A stretch of 64,000 nt of DNA, from NCBI GenBank assembly GCA_035524275.1, contig DATKPC010000041.1, positions 62,001-126,000 of the forward strand, in the 5' to 3' direction. This DNA is from DATKPC01 sp035524275. Lineage in GTDB: Bacteria > Pseudomonadota > Gammaproteobacteria > Burkholderiales > Burkholderiaceae_F. The notes under the pieces were generated by a model. That model had not been told where the DNA came from, did no database searches, and saw nothing but the letters and a program-made list of their open reading frames with translations. The stretch's first letter is position 1. Every line of letters begins with the position of its first letter. A program made the position numbers and the translations under genes. Below are positions 60,429-64,000 of this stretch, in pieces.

Positions 60429-60503
60429 CGGGGCGGCCGAATGGCGGCAGTTGCCGGCGGTGCGCCGCCGGCGCTCGGGCGCCGGCCCGCGCATGCTCCC
60501 CGG

Positions 60504-61937
60504 TCAGGGCTTGCTGTTGCCGGCCGCCGGCTTGGTCGTCGTCGCGGCGACGCTCTCCTGCGGCTTCGCGAGTTCGACCGGAAGGCCCTTCAGCTGGTTG
60601 ATCGCCTGCTTCAGCTGGAAATCTTCGGGGCTACCCGGCTCGTAGCGCGCCTTGTTCGATACCGTGTGCGCATCGCCGTGGTTTTCCGAATCCTTGTCGG
60701 CGTCCGGCTGCATCGAGTTCTGCAGGTGGTGCGCCAGGTCCGCCTCGCGGACGCTCAGGCCAGCGAAGTTGCCGTCCGCCGTGTCGTCGACGATCAGGTC
60801 CGGCTTGATCCCCTGGGCCTGTATCGAGCGGCCGCTCGGCGTGAAGTAGCGCGCCGTCGTGAGCTTGATGGCCGCCGGGTTGTCCGGATCGTTGCGGATC
60901 GGGATGATCGTCTGCACCGAGCCCTTGCCGAACGTCTGCGTGCCCATCAGCGTCGCTCGCTTGTGGTCCTGCAGCGCGCCGGCGACGATCTCCGAGGCCG
61001 AGGCGCTGGCGCCGTTGACGAGCACGACCATCGGCACCGACTTGATCTCCTTCGGCAGCTTCGCGAGGATGTCATCGCCGCGCGACCTCTGGTAGTCGGA
61101 CGGCGCGGCGACGTAGCGGCGCTTCGCGTCCTCGGTGCGGCCGTCGGTCGACACGACCAGCACCTTCGGCTGCAGGAACGTCGCGGAGACGCCGACCGCC
61201 GCGTGCAACAGGCCCCCCGGATCGTTGCGCAGGTCGAGCACGAGCCCCTTCAGCGGCCCCTGCTTGTAGAGCTGGCCGATGTTCTTGACGAGATCGTCGA
61301 CCGTGCGGTCCTGGAAGTTCGTGATGCGCACGTAGCCGTAGCCCGGCTCCACCATGCGCGACTTGATCGAGGCAACCCGGATGATGTCGCGCATCATCCG
61401 GATCTCGACCGGTTCCGGATTGCCCTTGCGCGCGATCGTGAGCGAGATCGGCGTATTGGGCTTGCCGCGCATCAGCTTGATCGCGTCGGCGAGGTTCATC
61501 CCGCGGGTGAGCTTGTCGTCGATCTTGACGATGATGTCCCCGGCGAGGACGCCGGCGCGCGCGGCCGGCGTGTCGTCGATCGGGGTGATCACCTTGATCG
61601 CGCCGTCTTCCGATCCGACCTCGATGCCGAGCCCGCCGAATTCGCCCTGCGTCTGCACCTGCAGGTCCTTGAACGCATCGGCGTCGAGGAACTGCGAATG
61701 CGGGTCGAGGCCGGAGAGCATCCCGGAGATCGCCTCCTGCAGCAGCTTCTTGTCCTCGACCGATTCGACGTAATTCGTCTTGATCGCGCCGAAGACTTCG
61801 CTGAACTGCCGCAGCTCGTCGAGCGGGATCGGGCCGCTGGCATCGCGGAACGCATAGGCCGCAAATCCGAAGCTCGTCGAGATGCCCGCGACCACGCCGA
61901 TGGCCACCAGACCCCAACTGCGCCAACGACTGCTCAT
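60504..61937 (-). CDS. ctpB: C-terminal processing (S41) protease
   Basis: A 477-residue tail-specific periplasmic protease. An N-terminal membrane anchor or signal (about residues 8-28) is followed by DPHSQFLD near 78, a PDZ domain (about 95-180, with GLGIEVG), and the S41 catalytic core. The core has the Ser in VNGASASASEIVAGAL near 330 and the Lys in GTQTFGKGSVQ near 355. A Gln/Lys/Ala/Pro-rich tail ends the protein. It is the usual neighbour of envC-type and gpmA genes in betaproteobacteria. The accessory operon 58.2-60.4 kb ends 75 bases from its stop, convergently. Confidence 0.94.
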   Translation of the reverse strand: MSSRWRSWGLVAIGVVAGISTSFGFAAYAFRDASGPIPLDELRQFSEVFGAIKTNYVESVEDKKLLQEAISGMLSGLDPHSQFLDADAFKDLQVQTQGEFGGLGIEVGSEDGAIKVITPIDDTPAARAGVLAGDIIVKIDDKLTRGMNLADAIKLMRGKPNTPISLTIARKGNPEPVEIRMMRDIIRVASIKSRMVEPGYGYVRITNFQDRTVDDLVKNIGQLYKQGPLKGLVLDLRNDPGGLLHAAVGVSATFLQPKVLVVSTDGRTEDAKRRYVAAPSDYQRSRGDDILAKLPKEIKSVPMVVLVNGASASASEIVAGALQDHKRATLMGTQTFGKGSVQTIIPIRNDPDNPAAIKLTTARYFTPSGRSIQAQGIKPDLIVDDTADGNFAGLSVREADLAHHLQNSMQPDADKDSENHGDAHTVSNKARYEPGSPEDFQLKQAINQLKGLPVELAKPQESVAATTTKPAAGNSKP

Positions 61938-61992
61938 GCAACCTCCGGTTTACGTGGCGACGCGCCGTGCCCCGACGGGCAGCCCGCAAGGA

Positions 61993-63423
61993 CTATCGCG
62001 CGACGGCCCACGCCAGGGGATCGAACGGCCGACCCCCGTATCGCAATTCAAAGTATAGGCCCGATTCCGCGCTGCCGCCGGTACTGCCGACCGTTGCGAT
62101 GACCTCGTCGGCGGCAACCCGTTCGCCTGCGCTGTGCAGCAGCGATTCGTTGTTGCCGTAGACCGAGATGAAGCCCTCGCCGTGGTCGATGATCATGAGA
62201 TTGCCGAAACCCCTAAGCCAATCGGCGAATACCACGCGACCGGCGGCGATCGCATGGACTTCGGCACCGCTTGCGGCGCGGAGGAATACCCCTTTCCAGC
62301 TCGGCGCGCCGGATTCCGCCTCGCCGTCCTCCGTCCGCCGCGCCGATCCGAATCGCGCCACGATCTCGCCCGCCACCGGGAGGCGCAGCTTGCCGCGCAG
62401 CGCCCCCAGGCCGGCGCCGGCGGGCGGTTCGAATGACGGCGCCGGAACCGGAGCGGGCGCGCTCCCGGTCGCGCCCGGCGACCGCGGCGGTGCTCGGCGC
62501 GGTGGCTCGGCAAGGGCGCGCGCCAGCTGCTGGATCAGGTTGCCGAGACGCTGTTCGTCGCGCTCGAGGCTCGCGACGGAGCGGCGCTGGTCCGCGATCT
62601 GGCGTGACAGCGAGGCCAGCGTCCTGCGGCGCGCGTCCTGCTCCCTGACCAGCTGGCCGCGATTGCGGCGCTCGTCGGCGGCGATCCGCGCGAGCTCGTC
62701 CTGTCGCCCGTGCGCCTCCTGTTCCAGCGCCGCCAGTTCGACGCGACGATCCTGCAGCTCGCCGATCGCATGGACCCGATCCGAAACGAGGTAGCCCGTA
62801 AAGCCGAGGGCGCCATCGCGCTCCAGTTCCTGCGGCGCGCCCGGAAGCGCTTCGCCGGCACCGCCGCCCGCGACCAGCAGGGCCTGCAGCAGCCCCGCGA
62901 GCCGCTGCTGCTGCTCGCCCTGGCGCGATGTGGCGGCGCGTTGCCGTTGCCGGACGTCGGCGAGCTGCCGTTCGACCCCGCTGCGCTCCGCCGCAAGCTC
63001 GTGCAGGCGGCGATTCGCCGAGGATATGGCCGTTTCGGACTCGGCCAGCGCGTCGCTGGCCTCGGAATGCGCGGCCTCGGCCTCGGCGAGGTTCTTTTTC
63101 GTGCGTGCCAGCCGGGCCTGCAGCTCGCGCTGCTGGTCCTGCAGCTTGCGCTGCTTCTGCGGCGACGCCGGTCCGCCGCCGCTCTCGTCCGCGGCGGTCG
63201 GCCGGTCCGCGCCGCGGGAACTTCCGCGGGCGCCGCCGGCCGGCGCCCGCGTGGCGCGGCCGGACGAATGCGGAGCGCGGCGCGGCGCGGCGGCCGGCGT
63301 CGCCGCGTCATCGTCGGCCGCGGTCGCCGACATCGGCGGCGTGCTCGCCGCAAGCAGGGCGGCGAGCAGCGCCGGCGCGACGTGCCGGCCGCCGCGGCGG
63401 GCAAGCCAGGAAGGCGCGAGCAA
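61993..63423 (-). CDS. EnvC-like murein hydrolase activator (coiled coil + M23 LytM domain)
   Basis: A 476-residue periplasmic protein. The chosen TTG start gives a signal peptide (about 1-35). A long coiled coil (about 75-325) made of Gln/Arg/Glu/Ala heptads follows, then a Pro-rich linker, and a LytM (M23) domain (about 355-476). In the LytM domain the zinc positions of active enzymes are altered: the first motif reads WKGVFLRAASG and the later one YFELRYGGRPFDP (no HxH), as in EnvC, which activates amidases rather than cutting the wall. The start is uncertain; no ATG lies in front of the signal peptide. Confidence 0.85.
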   Translation of the reverse strand: MLAPSWLARRGGRHVAPALLAALLAASTPPMSATAADDDAATPAAAPRRAPHSSGRATRAPAGGARGSSRGADRPTAADESGGGPASPQKQRKLQDQQRELQARLARTKKNLAEAEAAHSEASDALAESETAISSANRRLHELAAERSGVERQLADVRQRQRAATSRQGEQQQRLAGLLQALLVAGGGAGEALPGAPQELERDGALGFTGYLVSDRVHAIGELQDRRVELAALEQEAHGRQDELARIAADERRNRGQLVREQDARRRTLASLSRQIADQRRSVASLERDEQRLGNLIQQLARALAEPPRRAPPRSPGATGSAPAPVPAPSFEPPAGAGLGALRGKLRLPVAGEIVARFGSARRTEDGEAESGAPSWKGVFLRAASGAEVHAIAAGRVVFADWLRGFGNLMIIDHGEGFISVYGNNESLLHSAGERVAADEVIATVGSTGGSAESGLYFELRYGGRPFDPLAWAVAR

Positions 63424-63430
63424 GGCGGCG

Positions 63431-64000
63431 TCAGCCCTTCTTCGCCTTGCCCTGCGCCGCCACGGCGGCCATCGCGCGCGCGATCTCCTCCGGGTCGCCG
63501 AGGTAGTAGTGCTTCGTCGGGCGCAGGTCGGCGTCGAGCTCGTAGACGAGCGGGCGGGCCGTGGGGATGTTGAGGCCGACGATGTCGTCGTCGGAGACGC
63601 CGTCGAGGTGCTTGACCAGCGCGCGCAGCGAGTTGCCGTGCGCCGCGACGAGGACCCGGCGTCCGCGCCGGATCGCCGGCGCGATCGAATCGTTCCAGAA
63701 CGGCACGACGCGCGCAACGGTGTCCTTCAGGCACTCCGTCGCCGGGATCTCGTCCGGCTTGAGGTGGACGTACCGCGGGTCGTTTCCCGGCCAGCGCGGA
63801 TCGCCCGGGGTCAGCGGATCCGGCGCGATCGCGTACGCCCGTCGCCAGACGAGGACCTGCTGTTCGCCGAACTTCGCCGCCGTCTCCGACTTGTCGAGCC
63901 CCTGGAGGGCCCCGTAGTGCCGCTCGTTCAGGCGCCACGAGTGCAGGACCGGGATCCACATCCGGTCCATCGCGTCGAGGGTCAGCCACAGCGTGCGGAT
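63431..64000 (-). CDS. gpmA: 2,3-bisphosphoglycerate-dependent phosphoglycerate mutase, 3' part
   Basis: The C-terminal 189 residues of GpmA, the glycolytic mutase interconverting 3- and 2-phosphoglycerate through a phosphohistidine. Visible are RSWRLNERHYGALQGL-type (here SWRLNERHYGALQGLDKSETAAKFGE), the acid-base Glu and Arg region, and AAHGNSLRALVKHLDGVSDDDIVGLNIPTARPLVYELD with the second catalytic His. The frame stays open to the window edge (IRTLWLTLDAMDRMW), so the N-terminal RHG motif lies outside. It precedes the envC-like gene by seven bases. Confidence 0.95.
   Translation of the reverse strand: MRTLWLTLDAMDRMWIPVLHSWRLNERHYGALQGLDKSETAAKFGEQQVLVWRRAYAIAPDPLTPGDPRWPGNDPRYVHLKPDEIPATECLKDTVARVVPFWNDSIAPAIRRGRRVLVAAHGNSLRALVKHLDGVSDDDIVGLNIPTARPLVYELDADLRPTKHYYLGDPEEIARAMAAVAAQGKAKKG

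Noticed and set aside
1..64000. CRISPR arrays, tRNA or rRNA genes, insertion sequences
   Set aside because: No regularly spaced repeats, no cloverleaf or TPsiC-type sequences, and no transposase-like protein or terminal inverted repeats were seen.

Overview
The window is one continuous, very G+C-rich chromosomal stretch (roughly seven in ten bases by eye) from a Gram-negative bacterium, most likely a betaproteobacterium of the Burkholderiales type. The main grounds are gene orders known from that class: D-amino-acid aminotransferase/ybeD/lipB/lipA, birA/coaX/SPOR protein, an SAH riboswitch ahead of ahcY/small membrane protein/metF, tandem lpxL acyltransferases/dapF/DUF484/xerC, a cobW-type GTPase next to dksA, and ctp/envC/gpmA. 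Coding density is high, overlapping stop/start codons are common, and GTG or TTG starts are frequent. No rRNA, tRNA, insertion sequence, CRISPR array or prophage was seen.

Region by region: 1-3.4 kb holds the end of a cell-shape operon (mrdA, rodA, rlpA). Next come formate-tetrahydrofolate ligase and an M20 peptidase. The rsmI/lpoA-like/yraN/dolP-like block (6.6-9.8 kb) is the yraL-yraM-yraN-yraP neighbourhood without the SIS-domain gene. It is followed by lemA and a large M48 protease. From 12.4 to 18.8 kb, mostly on the minus strand, lie lipoate synthesis, a PLP aminotransferase that lacks a conventional start codon, and a [2Fe-2S] ferredoxin/hydrolase/VanZ group. birA-coaX-SPOR (19-21.5 kb) precedes an HIT hydrolase and a 1319-residue FAD/Fe-S dehydrogenase. 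mgtA, tex, srkA, ilvA, a VIT-type transporter and a Cys/Met-type PLP enzyme follow, then ttcA/folB/folM-like, a MidA-type methyltransferase, cca, an NDUFA9-like protein and slt.

From 44 to 50 kb is a one-carbon and methyl-cycle block: 5-formyl-THF cyclo-ligase, metF, ahcY under an SAH riboswitch, and metK with a terminator behind it and a structured leader in front. Together with the formate-THF ligase at 3.4 kb and the folate genes at 36-38 kb, the window covers formyl-THF formation and salvage, reduction to methyl-THF, SAM synthesis and SAH removal. 50.4-58.1 kb encodes lipid A acylation, diaminopimelate epimerase, chromosome-dimer resolution, rRNA methylation, a histidine-rich CobW GTPase and a DksA with a histone-H1-like N-terminal tail.

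The clearest accessory element is a three-gene overlapping operon at 58.2-60.4 kb: an unknown protein with two similar helical motifs, a VirB1-like lytic transglycosylase with a signal peptide and a C-terminal hydrophobic segment, and a membrane-anchored DsbG-like thioredoxin-fold protein. The last two resemble envelope genes of integrative conjugative elements, but no other conjugation gene is present. The other main leads are the mutually exclusive pairings in the metK leader, the apparent CTG start of the aminotransferase, and the shared start codons of rsmI and the lpoA-like gene. The right edge holds ctp, envC-like and the 3' part of gpmA.
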